Part shown: piece after piece, positions 27,979 through 35,625 of the stretch
How the letters are laid out: the number at the start of each line of letters is the position of its first letter
How positions within the stretch are numbered: the first letter of the stretch is position 1
NCBI GenBank assembly: GCA_003170135.1
Contig: PMZR01000054.1
Location: forward strand, 498 to 36,401
Origin: Acidobacteriota bacterium
GTDB lineage: Bacteria > Acidobacteriota > Vicinamibacteria > Vicinamibacterales > Fen-181
Direction of reading: 5' to 3'
DNA: 35,904 bases
Notes under the pieces: model-generated
What the model was told of the DNA's origin: nothing
Databases searched by the model: none
Seen by the model: only the letters and a program-made list of their open reading frames with translations
Program-made: the position numbers and the translations under genes

Positions 27979-29471
27979 GCACGCCGCGATCGGGCGGAGG
28001 CACGCTCCGCCGCCGCTACGTCCTGGCCGGGGTGGTTCTCGCGGTTCTGTGCGGCGTCGGACGCGCCCACGCGCAAGGGCCGCCGCCCGAGCCGCAGCTC
28101 GCCCGGACGGCCGCCCAGGCGGTGCCCGCGGCGCCCACGGGCCTCAACCTGTCGGCCGCGCAGAACCCGTTGCTCGGCGGTGTCGTCGCCGGCAAGGCGA
28201 CCGCTGGCGTCGTGCCGCTGTCGCTCTCGGACGCCATCGCGCGGGGGCTCAGGCAGAATCTCGGCCTGGTGCTCGGCCAGCTGGGCGTGCAGGCGGCCAC
28301 CGGCAACCGGTGGGACGCGTTGAGCGGCTTGCTGCCGAACGTCACGGCACGCGTCACGCCCGAACGCGAGATCCTCAACCTCGCCGCGTTCGGCTTCCCG
28401 GTGCCGCCCGGCACGAGCCCGCTGGTCGGTCCCTTCAACGTGATCGACGCCCGCATCGGCGTGTCGCAGGCCGTGTTCGACTGGTCGGCCATCCAGGCGG
28501 CGCGGGCCGGCAGTGAAGGCGTGATTGCGGCGAAGATGTCCTACAAGGACGTGCGCGACACGGTCGTGTTCACCATCGCGAACCTGTACCTGCAGGCGGT
28601 GACGGGCGCCAGCCAGATCGACGCCGCGCGGGCACAGGTGACCACCTCGCAGGCCCTTTACGATCGCGCCGTCGACCTGAAAACGTCCGGCGTGATCCCC
28701 GCCATCGAGGTGCTGCGCGCGCAGGTGCAGCTGCAGGCGCAGCAGCAGCGCCTCATCTTCTTTCAGAACGAGTTCGCCAAGCGGAAGCTGACGCTCGCGC
28801 GTGCCATCGGGCTGCCGCTCGCGCAGCAGTTCGACCTGGTCGACAAGATTCCGTACGCCGCGCTGCAGCCGATGTCGCTCGAGGACGGCCTGAAGCAGGC
28901 CTACCAGTCGCGCGCGGACCTGCAGGCCGCCGAGGCGACGGTCCGGGCGGCGGAGGACGCGAAACGCGCCGCGCTGGGCCTGGCGGTGCCCTCGGTCCAC
29001 GTGGCGGCCGACACGGGCTACATCGGACAGACGGTGTCCACCGCCAAGGGCACTTACACGGTGATTGGCACGGTGCGGGTCCCGATCTTCCAGGGAGGGG
29101 CCGTGCGCGGCCGCGTCCTGGAGGCGGACGCCGCGCTCGCGCAGCAACGGGCGCAGCTCGAGGATCTGCGCGTGCGGATCGAATTCGAGGTGCGCACGGC
29201 GTTTCTCGATCTCAAGGCCGCCGACGATCGCGTCCAGGTGGCGCAGGGTGCGCTCGAACTCGCCAACCAGCAACTGACACAGGCGCAGGACCGGTTCGTG
29301 GCCGGCGTCGCCAGCAACATCGAAGTCGTCCAGGCGCAGGAGGCGGTGGCCACCGCCAGCGACAACTACATCTCGAGCCTCTTCGCCCACAACGTCGCCA
29401 AGATTTCCCTGGCCCGCGCGCTCGGCGTCGCCGAAGCAGATGCCGGCCACTTTCTGGGAGGGACCAGGTAA
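27975..29471 (+). CDS. TolC-family outer membrane efflux protein
   Basis: A 498-residue outer membrane factor. It has a signal peptide (RRRYVLAGVVLAVLCGVGRAHAQ), then two repeats of the OEP domain (about 80-290 and 300-490): LSLSDAIARGLRQNLGLVLGQ and PMSLEDGLKQAYQSRADLQAAEATV open the two halves, each rich in long heptad-like helices. It would form the trimeric exit duct, working with the EmrA-like adaptor next to it. The start overlaps tetR and the stop TAA shares one base with the next ATG. Confidence 0.92.
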   Translation: MSTPRSGGGTLRRRYVLAGVVLAVLCGVGRAHAQGPPPEPQLARTAAQAVPAAPTGLNLSAAQNPLLGGVVAGKATAGVVPLSLSDAIARGLRQNLGLVLGQLGVQAATGNRWDALSGLLPNVTARVTPEREILNLAAFGFPVPPGTSPLVGPFNVIDARIGVSQAVFDWSAIQAARAGSEGVIAAKMSYKDVRDTVVFTIANLYLQAVTGASQIDAARAQVTTSQALYDRAVDLKTSGVIPAIEVLRAQVQLQAQQQRLIFFQNEFAKRKLTLARAIGLPLAQQFDLVDKIPYAALQPMSLEDGLKQAYQSRADLQAAEATVRAAEDAKRAALGLAVPSVHVAADTGYIGQTVSTAKGTYTVIGTVRVPIFQGGAVRGRVLEADAALAQQRAQLEDLRVRIEFEVRTAFLDLKAADDRVQVAQGALELANQQLTQAQDRFVAGVASNIEVVQAQEAVATASDNYISSLFAHNVAKISLARALGVAEADAGHFLGGTR

Positions 29472-30745
29472 TGGCTCGAGACCCGGAGCTGGACCTGCGC
29501 GTGCCGGATGAGGCCGGAAACGGCGGCGTTCGCGGCGTGCTCCAACGCCCGCGCGCCCGGCTCATCATGCTCATCGCCGCGCTCGCCATCGTGGCCGGCA
29601 GCATCGTCGTCTGGCGCTATTTCGCGGTTCGCGAAACGACCGACGATGCGCAGATCGACGGACACATCACGCCGATCTCGGCGCGGGTCGGCGGGACGGT
29701 GCTGACCGTGCACGTCACCGACAACCAGGTCGTGAAGGCCGGAACGGTCCTGATCGAGATCGATCCGCGCGACTACCGCATCGCGCTCCAGAAAGCGGAG
29801 GCCGAGTTCGCCGACGCCCAGGCGGGCCTCGAGGCGGCGCGCGTCGGCGTACCGATCACGGCGACGACGACCTCCGGCCAGCTCAGCACGGCCGAGGCAA
29901 ACGTCGCGCGAGCCCAGGCGGGCCTGCAGGCGGCCACGCGCGGCGTGGACGCCGCTCGCGCGCGGCTGGGGAGCGCGCAGGCGCGGCTGCGCGAAACGAC
30001 CGCGAACACGACGCGCACCGCGCGCGACCTCGAGCGCATGAAGCAGCTCATCGGGAAGGACGAGATCTCGCAGCAGCAGTACGACGCGGCGGTGGCGACG
30101 GCGGACGCCTCGCGCGCCAGCCTGGACGCGGCGGCGGCGGCGGTCGTCGAAGCGGAACAGGGTGTGCACGTGGCCGAGAGCCAGCGCCTGCAGGCGGTGG
30201 CCATGCTCGCGCAAGCCCAGGCCGAACAGCGCACCGCCGGGACCGGGCCGCAACAGGTCAGCGCGAGTCGGGCGCGGGCATCGGGCGCCGAAGCGCGGGT
30301 CCAGCAGGCGCAGGCGGCGCTCGAGCAGGCGCGCCTCAACCTGCAATACACGAACGTCGTCGCGCCCACCGATGGCGCCGTGAGCAAGAAGAGCGTCGAG
30401 GCCGGGCAGGTCGTGTTGACCGGGCAGTCGCTGCTCGCCATCGTGCCGCTCGAGGACACCTGGGTGACCGCCAACTTCAAGGAAACGCAACTGCGCGACA
30501 TGCAGACGGGGCAGATGGCGGAAGTCGCGGTCGATGCCTACGGACGCACCTACAAGGGCCACGTCCAGAGCCTGGCGGCCGCTACCGGCTCGAAGTTCAG
30601 CCTGCTGCCGCCCGAGAATGCGACCGGCAACTATGTGAAAGTCGTGCAGCGCGTGCCCGTGAAGATCGCCTTCGACAAGGGTGAGGATCCCCAGCACATG
30701 CTGCGCCCGGGAATGTCGGCGGTGGTCACCGTGTTCACGCGATAA
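29471..30745 (+). CDS. EmrA/HlyD-family membrane fusion protein
   Basis: A 424-residue periplasmic adaptor with a single N-terminal transmembrane helix (about residues 31-50), a lipoyl/barrel-sandwich half (TDDAQIDGHITPISARVGGTVLTVHVTDNQVVKAG), an extended coiled-coil hairpin (about 100-290, Ala-rich) and the second lipoyl half (NLQYTNVVAPTDGAVSKKSVEAGQVV) with a beta-barrel (TWVTANFKETQLRDMQTGQ). This is the EmrA pattern that normally pairs with an EmrB-type MFS pump. No permease gene follows: the next gene is a metallo-beta-lactamase-fold protein. The pump may be encoded elsewhere. Confidence 0.92.
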   Translation: MARDPELDLRVPDEAGNGGVRGVLQRPRARLIMLIAALAIVAGSIVVWRYFAVRETTDDAQIDGHITPISARVGGTVLTVHVTDNQVVKAGTVLIEIDPRDYRIALQKAEAEFADAQAGLEAARVGVPITATTTSGQLSTAEANVARAQAGLQAATRGVDAARARLGSAQARLRETTANTTRTARDLERMKQLIGKDEISQQQYDAAVATADASRASLDAAAAAVVEAEQGVHVAESQRLQAVAMLAQAQAEQRTAGTGPQQVSASRARASGAEARVQQAQAALEQARLNLQYTNVVAPTDGAVSKKSVEAGQVVLTGQSLLAIVPLEDTWVTANFKETQLRDMQTGQMAEVAVDAYGRTYKGHVQSLAAATGSKFSLLPPENATGNYVKVVQRVPVKIAFDKGEDPQHMLRPGMSAVVTVFTR

Positions 30746-30785
30746 CGGCGCCCCGTGCGTTCCGAGACGAAGAAGATTCGCCCCC

Positions 30786-31715
30786 ATGGCACCAGCGCAG
30801 GATCAGGATACGGCGTTCGTCGATCTCAACTTCTTCGGCCACCCGCGTGTCATCGGCACGGGTGTGCTGCGATCGAATCGCGGCGTCTGGCTGATCGATC
30901 CCGGCCCGACGACCGCCCTGTCGGGGCTCGAGCGGGCACTGGCCGGGCTGGGGCTGTCGCTTTTCGACGTCCGCGGCCTGCTGCTCACGCACATCCACCT
31001 CGATCACGCGGGAGCCAGCGGGACGATCGTCCGACAATGGCCGGATATCCGCGTCTTCGTGCACGAACGCGGTGCTCCGCACGTCATCGATCCTTCGCGC
31101 CTGCTCGAAAGCGCCAGCCGCCTCTACGCCGGAGACCTCGAGCGGTTGTGGGGGGAAGTCGCGCCGGTGCCCGGCGCGAACCTGCAGGTCCTGCAGGGCG
31201 GTGAGCGCCTGGATCTGGAAGGCCGGCCAATCGATGTGGCCTACACTCCCGGCCACGCCAGCCATCACGTGAGCTACTTCGACGGCCACAGCGGCTCCGC
31301 GTTCGTCGGCGATACTGGCGGCGTTCGCCTGGCGCCCGGCCGGTACGTGGTGCCGCCGACGCCGCCGCCCGACATCGATCTGCGCGCCTGGCGCGAAAGC
31401 ATCGCCCGGATCGGTCGTTGGAACCCTGCGCGCCTCTATCTGACCCACTTCGGCGCCGTCGAGCGCCCCGCCGAGCACCTGGTCGCGCTTGGTGAGCGAC
31501 TGGACGCGTGCGGCGAAATCGCGCGTCGTCTCCTCGAGGAGGCGGGAAGCGACGACGATCGCATGCAGCGCTTCGTGGACCGCGCGACGGCGGATCTGCG
31601 TGCCGCGATGCCAGACGACGAGGCGCGCCTGTATCAGCTCGCCGTTCCTCCCGCGCACTGCTGGCTCGGCCTCGCGCGCTATTGGCGCAAGAAGGCGACC
31701 GTCCAGCAGACCTGA
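30786..31715 (+). CDS. Metallo-beta-lactamase-fold hydrolase
   Basis: A 309-residue cytoplasmic MBL-fold protein with the metal motif LLLTHIHLDHAG (His69, His71, Asp73, His74), a later metal His in YTPGHASHHVSYFDG, the GDTGG aspartate, and LYLTHFGAVERP near the end. A C-terminal helical region (about 240-309) is added to the core. The fold covers glyoxalase II-like thioesterases and many other hydrolases, so the substrate cannot be named. The start was chosen at ATG 30786, 40 bases after the emrA stop; the longer frame overlaps emrA. A hairpin follows its stop. Confidence 0.9.
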   Translation: MAPAQDQDTAFVDLNFFGHPRVIGTGVLRSNRGVWLIDPGPTTALSGLERALAGLGLSLFDVRGLLLTHIHLDHAGASGTIVRQWPDIRVFVHERGAPHVIDPSRLLESASRLYAGDLERLWGEVAPVPGANLQVLQGGERLDLEGRPIDVAYTPGHASHHVSYFDGHSGSAFVGDTGGVRLAPGRYVVPPTPPPDIDLRAWRESIARIGRWNPARLYLTHFGAVERPAEHLVALGERLDACGEIARRLLEEAGSDDDRMQRFVDRATADLRAAMPDDEARLYQLAVPPAHCWLGLARYWRKKATVQQT

Positions 31716-31734
31716 AGCCCGGCGGTGCCGGGCT
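31716..31734 (+). terminator. Hairpin after the MBL gene
   Basis: AGCCCGGC and GCCGGGCT form a perfect 8-bp stem with a GGT loop, starting one base after the stop codon. No T-run follows, so it is either a Rho-independent-like 3' end without U-tract or a REP-like palindrome. Confidence 0.5.
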
Positions 31735-31842
31735 CACCTCAGGAGCCGCGCCTGACGGCCCGCCGACTCAACCTGGCGCCTCCCGCCGCGAGCTGCAACC
31801 ATCCGTCGGTTTGCGGGTTCACGCGTCGCGAGGAGGAGTCTC

Positions 31843-32245
31843 ATGAACTTGCCGGAGCGAAGCGATCTCGACCTGTTGATGACGACGCAGGAACGACCGT
31901 GGGTGTCCATCTTCATGCCGACGCAGGGCGACAGAGGACGAGGCGGTTGCCAGGTTCACGAGCCTCGCCGGCACGGGGCGGACCTCCTCCCAGATCCGCG
32001 AGATCGTGCCGGCATCCGCCGAGGGCCGGGTGGACACGGTGTGGGTCGCACGCGACGTCCAGGCGTGGGGCCGGTTCGATCCGGCGGACGAATCGGTGCA
32101 GATGCACCAGACGCCGGAGCCCGGAGATCAGGAACTGCTCGACCTGGCGGCGGTGCAGACGATTCTGCACGGCGGCACGGCGTATCCGCTCGATCGCATG
32201 AAGGCGCCAGGCGACGCGCTCCTGGCGGCGATCTTCAGGTACTGA
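31843..32245 (+). pseudogene. Degraded baeRF3-like (archaeo-eukaryotic release factor family) gene
   Basis: A good AGGAGG ribosome binding site precedes ATG 31843. The first 28 or so residues (MNLPERSDLDLLMTTQ, RPWVSIFMPTQ) match the N-terminus of bacterial baeRF family 3 proteins. The frame then turns into Arg/Gly-rich nonsense. In another frame, from about 31931 to the TGA at 32243-32245, the C-terminal part of the same family appears: FTSLAGTGRTSSQIREI, GRVDTVWVARDVQAWGRFDP, GDQELLDLAAVQTILHGGTAY and the end LLAAIFRY. Family members are roughly 350-400 residues, so about 250 residues are deleted and the two ends are joined out of frame. It is not likely to be functional unless the C-terminal piece is made from GTG 32006. 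Confidence 0.75.
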
Positions 32246-32254
32246 CGATCGCGC

Positions 32255-32285
32255 GAATGTGGAATGTCGAATGTGGAATGTGGGG
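32255..32285. repeat. Heptamer array after the baeRF3 pseudogene
   Basis: Units GAATGTG, GAATGTC, GAATGTG, GAATGTG. A short inverted copy (TTCCACGTTC) lies at about 32311-32320. It is in the gap before the PII-like gene. Confidence 0.8.
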
Positions 32286-32397
32286 TGCGCGCCCGCAGTC
32301 CACCTTCCGGTTCCACGTTCAGCGTCCCCCCGGCTCAACCCGCGCTACAATCATCCCGCGATCATCTGCGCATCCGGATGCACGAAGTGGAGGCTTT

Positions 32398-32688
32398 ATG
32401 AAAGTCGCGCTCCTCTTCTACCACGCGGTGTACGACGATGAGATTCGCGGGATGCTCAAGGAACTGGGGTGCGCGCGCTACGTCGAAGTGCCGCGCGCGT
32501 TTGCGCAGGACGATGCGGACCGTCGGTTCGGTTCGCACGTCCACCCCGGCACCGATTCGGTTGTGCTCGCATTCGTCGAAGCCGAATGCGCCGGAACGTT
32601 GAAGGCAGCGGTCGAGCAGTTCAAGCGCGGCGAGCGCGCGAAGGCGCACACGCACCTGGCGCTGCTGCCGGTCGAAGACTTCGTGTAG
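32398..32688 (+). CDS. PII-like small signalling protein (PG0541-type)
   Basis: A 96-residue ferredoxin-like-fold protein: MKVALLFYHAVYDDEIRGML, then RYVEVPRAFAQ, RFGSHVHPGTDSVVLAFVEAE and a C-terminal strand. The FGSHVHPGTDS stretch resembles the transporter-associated PII-like family usually found beside RND-type pumps. There is no such pump here; the nearest efflux genes are the tolC/emrA pair 1.6 kb upstream. GGAGG lies about 5 bases before the ATG, and TACAAT at 32346-32351 is a possible -10 box. The ligand is unknown. The long open frame upstream in the same register is the pseudogene and repeat DNA. Confidence 0.75.
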   Translation: MKVALLFYHAVYDDEIRGMLKELGCARYVEVPRAFAQDDADRRFGSHVHPGTDSVVLAFVEAECAGTLKAAVEQFKRGERAKAHTHLALLPVEDFV

Positions 32689-32690
32689 GG

Positions 32691-32710
32691 GCGGGGCCAC
32701 GGGCCCCCGC
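32691..32710 (+). terminator. GC hairpin after the PII-like gene
   Basis: GCGGGGCC, loop ACG, GGCCCCCGC with one bulged C, directly after the stop. It shares the core GGCCACGGGCC with the hairpin at 34089-34105. No T-run. Confidence 0.5.
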
Positions 32711-32772
32711 ACGAAGTCCAGTCGCGCACGGAATCGATGAACTGTGAAAACAGGAGAGCAGGGCGGGACGCG

Positions 32773-32997
32773 CTAGACGACGAGCAGTTCCTCGAATTCG
32801 GGAATCTCTTCCTTGAGCGCCATCTCGACGCCCATGAACAGGGTCATCTGGGCGCTGGGGCACCCGACGCAGTTGCCGGTCAGCCGGACTCTGGCTTTGT
32901 TATCCGTCACGTCAACGAGCTCGATGTCCCCGCCGTCGCTCTGGATGAGCGGGCGGATGCGCTCGATGACCGATTGCACGCGTTCTCTGGAGATCAT
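32773..32997 (-). CDS. NifU C-terminal-domain Fe-S scaffold protein
   Basis: A 74-residue protein consisting of the NifU C-terminal domain alone: VIERIRPLIQSDGGDIELVDV, then VRLTGNCVGCPSAQMTL with the cluster-binding Cys43 and Cys46, and a final helix. These small proteins (Nfu-type) assemble or carry [4Fe-4S] clusters. A strong AAAGGAG lies about 8 bases ahead of the ATG. It is divergent from the sigma-54-type activator, with both -10 boxes inside the 71-base gap. With so many Fe-S enzymes in the window it could serve them, though that is only context. Confidence 0.92.
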   Translation of the reverse strand: MISRERVQSVIERIRPLIQSDGGDIELVDVTDNKARVRLTGNCVGCPSAQMTLFMGVEMALKEEIPEFEELLVV

Positions 32998-33015
32998 GGG
33001 AGCTCCTTTCCAGCT

Positions 33016-33021
33016 AGTATA
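33016..33021 (-). promoter_or_regulatory. Candidate -10 box for the NifU-like gene
   Basis: TATACT on the minus strand in GCTATACTAG, 19 bases or more before the start codon. It is the same string as the clpS promoter candidate. Confidence 0.45.
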
Positions 33022-33045
33022 GCCGCAGGGCCGAGCGAAGTCTGC

Positions 33046-33051
33046 TAGAAT
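33046..33051 (+). promoter_or_regulatory. Candidate -10 box for the sigma-54-type activator gene
   Basis: TAGAAT in GCTAGAAT. Transcription would start near 33058, leaving only about 11 bases before ATG 33069, so the leader is very short. Confidence 0.4.
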
Positions 33052-33062
33052 GGGAGCAATCC

Positions 33063-33076
33063 ATACCCATGGGTAT
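33063..33076. promoter_or_regulatory. 14-bp perfect palindrome over the activator start codon
   Basis: ATACCC followed by ATGGGTAT reads the same on both strands and covers ATG 33069, just downstream of the candidate -10 box. Its position suits an operator for autorepression or for control of the divergent pair. Confidence 0.5.
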
Positions 33077-34079
33077 AGCCCCTCCGTTTACAATTGATTC
33101 GGTTGTGGTCGGGCGCAGCGCCCGTATGCGCGCCGTGTTCGACTTCGTGCGCGTCATCGCCGATTCCGACAGCAGCGTGCTCGTCACGGGCGAGACCGGC
33201 ACCGGCAAGGAGATGGTGGCGAACCTCATCCACCAGTCCAGCTCGCGCCGGCACAAGCCGTTCATGCCCGTCAGTTGCGCCATCCTGTCCGAGACGCTCA
33301 TCGAGTCCGAGCTGTTCGGGCACGAGCGCGGCGCGTTCACCGGCGCCATCAAGGACCGCCCCGGCCGGTTCGAGCTCGCGCAGGGCGGGACCATCTTTCT
33401 CGACGACATCGACGACGTGCCGATGTCGATGCAGGTGAAGCTGCTGCGCGTGCTGCAGAACCGCATGATCGAGCGGCTGGGCGGCACGCGGCAGATCCCG
33501 ATCGACGTGCGCGTCATCACGGGCAGCAAGCGCGACCTGCGGCAGCTGGTGGCCGAGGCCAAGTTCCGCGACGACCTCTTCTACCGGCTCAACGTGATCC
33601 CGATCAACCTCCCGCCGCTGCGCGAGCGACGCGAGGACATTCCGATCCTCATCGACTATTTCATCAAGCGCTATTTCCGCCAGCGCAGCGAGGAACCGCG
33701 CGGGGTCTCGCCGGCGGTCATGCAGGCGTTCATGCGCTACCCGTGGCCGGGCAACGTGCGCGAGCTCGAGAACGCCTGCGAGCGCATCGCGCAGACCTGC
33801 ACCTGCGACACGGTGCGGGTCGGCTGCATCCCGGTCAGCGTGCTGTTCCACAAGTACGCGGAAGACCAGGAACCGATCATCGAAACGCACGCGCACCCGT
33901 CGGCGGTCTCGCTCGATGACCGGCTGCGGGAGGTCGAATCGAACCTGATCAGCTGGGCGTTGAAGGTGAGCGCGGGCAACAAGTCGAAGGCCGCCGAGTT
34001 GCTGAACATCAAGCGGTCGACGCTCGGCGACCGGATCAAGAAACTCGGCCTCGGCCATCTCGAGGCCGCCGAACAATAG
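33069..34079 (+). CDS. Sigma-54-dependent-type activator without sensory domain
   Basis: A 336-residue AAA+ enhancer-binding protein. It begins almost directly with the AAA domain: Walker A GETGTGKE (41-48), the sigma-54 contact loop GAFTGA (88-93), Walker B TIFLDDIDD (108-116), FRDDLFYRLNVI and the arginine-finger region LRERREDI. The Fis-type helix-turn-helix is at the end (NKSKAAELLNIKRSTLGDRIKKLGL, about 304-328). There is no receiver, GAF or PAS domain. The usual Walker B Asp-Glu is Asp-Asp. A Cys cluster, C237-x6-C244-x-C246-x6-C253, follows the AAA domain. It may be regulated by a partner protein, by its own level or by redox state. Confidence 0.92.
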   Translation: MGIAPPFTIDSVVVGRSARMRAVFDFVRVIADSDSSVLVTGETGTGKEMVANLIHQSSSRRHKPFMPVSCAILSETLIESELFGHERGAFTGAIKDRPGRFELAQGGTIFLDDIDDVPMSMQVKLLRVLQNRMIERLGGTRQIPIDVRVITGSKRDLRQLVAEAKFRDDLFYRLNVIPINLPPLRERREDIPILIDYFIKRYFRQRSEEPRGVSPAVMQAFMRYPWPGNVRELENACERIAQTCTCDTVRVGCIPVSVLFHKYAEDQEPIIETHAHPSAVSLDDRLREVESNLISWALKVSAGNKSKAAELLNIKRSTLGDRIKKLGLGHLEAAEQ

Positions 34080-34088
34080 CCGCGGCCC

Positions 34089-34105
34089 CGCGGCCACGGG
34101 CCGCG
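34089..34105 (+). terminator. GC hairpin after the activator gene
   Basis: CGCGGCC, loop ACG, GGCCGCG: a perfect 7-bp stem 9 bases after the stop codon. It carries the same GGCCACGGGCC core as the hairpin at 32691-32710. No T-run. Confidence 0.5.
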
Positions 34106-34268
34106 CCCGCCGGCGCCGCCCACGGGCCGTGCACTGACGAGAGCCCGGCGAAATCGCCGAAAAGTCGCCAGAACTTCGCGTCTCCCGCCCGCCGCCACGC
34201 AAAAACCCCAGCGAATTCGCGCCCTTGGCGCCAGCCCGCCTGGCACCGGCGTTGCTCAACTCGTCTCC

Positions 34269-34730
34269 GTGCGTACTGTCTCCGATCAGGCCCCAGCCGG
34301 CTCGCCGTTTCCGTTGATGCAGGTGAAGGTGCTTGGCCCCGACTGCGCACCGCTGTCGGCGACTGATCTTCGCCGGCTGTTTCGTGGACGGCGCCTGACC
34401 CCCGCTCGTCGCGATCGTCTCGCGCAGAGCGGCCGCGTCATCGCGGTCTGCGGCAATCGCACCGTCGGCGTCGCGGCCTACGACCGCACCGACGACGAAC
34501 TGCGCGTGCACGAATGCGGCGTGGATGCGGCCTCGATGCTGTGCACCGAGGCCCAGGTGGTGAACGCGCTGCTCGACGCGCTCGAGGTCGCCTGCCTCGC
34601 CGGCGGCGGACGCCGCGTGGTCCTGCTGCCGCGCGCCGCCATTGGCGGGTCGATTCTTCGCCGTCGCGGATTCGTGACGATTGCGGAGGGTTGCGCCGGA
34701 AGCTGGTTCGAGAAGACGTTCGCGTCCTAG
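34269..34730 (+). CDS. GNAT-like acyltransferase-fold protein, uncharacterised
   Basis: A 153-residue protein. The pattern of strands (GRVIAVCGNRTVGVAAYDRTDDELRVHECGVD), a helix (TEAQVVNALLDALEVACLAGG), RRVVLLPRA and the closing RRRGFVTIAEG is reminiscent of a GNAT N-acetyltransferase, but the acetyl-CoA pyrophosphate loop (R/QxxGxG/A) is not evident, so activity is doubtful. The start may be GTG 34269 or ATG 34317; neither has a clear ribosome binding site. It converges on the radical SAM gene with 76 bases between. Confidence 0.6.
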   Translation: MRTVSDQAPAGSPFPLMQVKVLGPDCAPLSATDLRRLFRGRRLTPARRDRLAQSGRVIAVCGNRTVGVAAYDRTDDELRVHECGVDAASMLCTEAQVVNALLDALEVACLAGGGRRVVLLPRAAIGGSILRRRGFVTIAEGCAGSWFEKTFAS

Positions 34731-34806
34731 CCTGCCGCGCGATTCGCCGGAGGTCCGAGCGGCCACCGCGCCGCCCCCACGTGCCCGTCCTGCCCGGTTC
34801 GTTCCC

Positions 34807-35625
34807 CTACTTCCGTTCCGTCGCGCATCCCGGCATCGCGGCCTCGCCCGGCGCCGCGAACGCGTCGGCGGTCAGGCCGACCGCTTGCGCCCGCCGCGCG
34901 ATGTCGTGCAGGCGGGTCGCGGCAATGGGCTGCAGGTACGGCCAGGCCGGCGCGCGATCGATGGTGTAGATGTGGACCGCGTCGGGACGGATGGCGGAGA
35001 CGGTCGTGATCCAGGCCGACACCGCGAGATCGCCGGCGTTGTCGATCCGGCCCAGGCGATCGCGCACGAACATCGTCTGGATGACGATGTGCGGCAGCTG
35101 GCGAAGACCTTCGACGATCTGATCGAAGGGCACGGTGGCGGCGTTCACGCGGCGGAGCAGCGTCGCGTCGCCCGCGTCGAGCTTCATGTACCGCTGGTCG
35201 ATCCGCTCGAGCGCGGCCGTCACGGCGGGGCTCGCGAGCGTCGACGAGTTCGACAGGATCGCCAGGGGCAGGCCGGGCGCGACTTCATCGCGGACGCGCA
35301 GCAGCGCGTCCACCACGTCCGGGAACTGCGGGTGCAACGTCGGTTCGCCATGGCCCGCCAGTGTGAGCCGATCGACGTGCTCGCCATGGTATTTCAGGCG
35401 TTCGAGCGCGGCGCCGACGCTGAGCGCAACGACGTCCGGATCCGGCCACGCGTCGGCGGACGACGTGGCGCCGCTCGGATAGTTGCGCGTCCAGCCGTAC
35501 TGGCAATAGCTGCAGTTGAACGTGCAGATCTTCTGGTGGCGGGGCAGGATGTTGATCCCGAGTGACTGGCCGAGGCGGCGTGAGCGGACCGGACCGTAGA
35601 CGATTCCCTGGTGAAGCGGCAGCAT
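34807..35625 (-). CDS. Radical SAM protein (COG0731/wyosine-synthase-like)
   Basis: A 272-residue radical SAM enzyme. It starts MLPLHQGIVYGPVRSRRLGQSL and carries the [4Fe-4S]-SAM motif CTFNCSYCQYG (Cys34, Cys38, Cys41), then LTLAGHGEPTLHPQF (GEP motif), AILSNSSTL and RYMKLDAGDATLLRRVN. Relatives include stand-alone proteins similar to TYW1 without the flavodoxin domain; they are common in anaerobes, and the reaction is usually unknown. The C-terminal helix region (RRAQAVGLTADAF) is short and no extra Fe-S motif is visible. The chosen Met matches the family start; one six codons upstream is possible. Confidence 0.88.
   Translation of the reverse strand: MLPLHQGIVYGPVRSRRLGQSLGINILPRHQKICTFNCSYCQYGWTRNYPSGATSSADAWPDPDVVALSVGAALERLKYHGEHVDRLTLAGHGEPTLHPQFPDVVDALLRVRDEVAPGLPLAILSNSSTLASPAVTAALERIDQRYMKLDAGDATLLRRVNAATVPFDQIVEGLRQLPHIVIQTMFVRDRLGRIDNAGDLAVSAWITTVSAIRPDAVHIYTIDRAPAWPYLQPIAATRLHDIARRAQAVGLTADAFAAPGEAAMPGCATERK

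Noticed and set aside
27741..29450. 569-codon open frame on the minus strand
   Set aside because: Antisense to tolC and tetR, which show clear family motifs and operon overlaps on the plus strand.
31843..32688. A single 281-residue protein joining the baeRF3 N-terminus to the PII-like domain
   Set aside because: The middle is out-of-frame baeRF3 and heptamer repeat; the PII-like part has its own ribosome binding site and start.
33045..34766. 573-codon open frame on the minus strand
   Set aside because: Opposite the sigma-54-type activator; low-complexity composition and no ribosome binding site.
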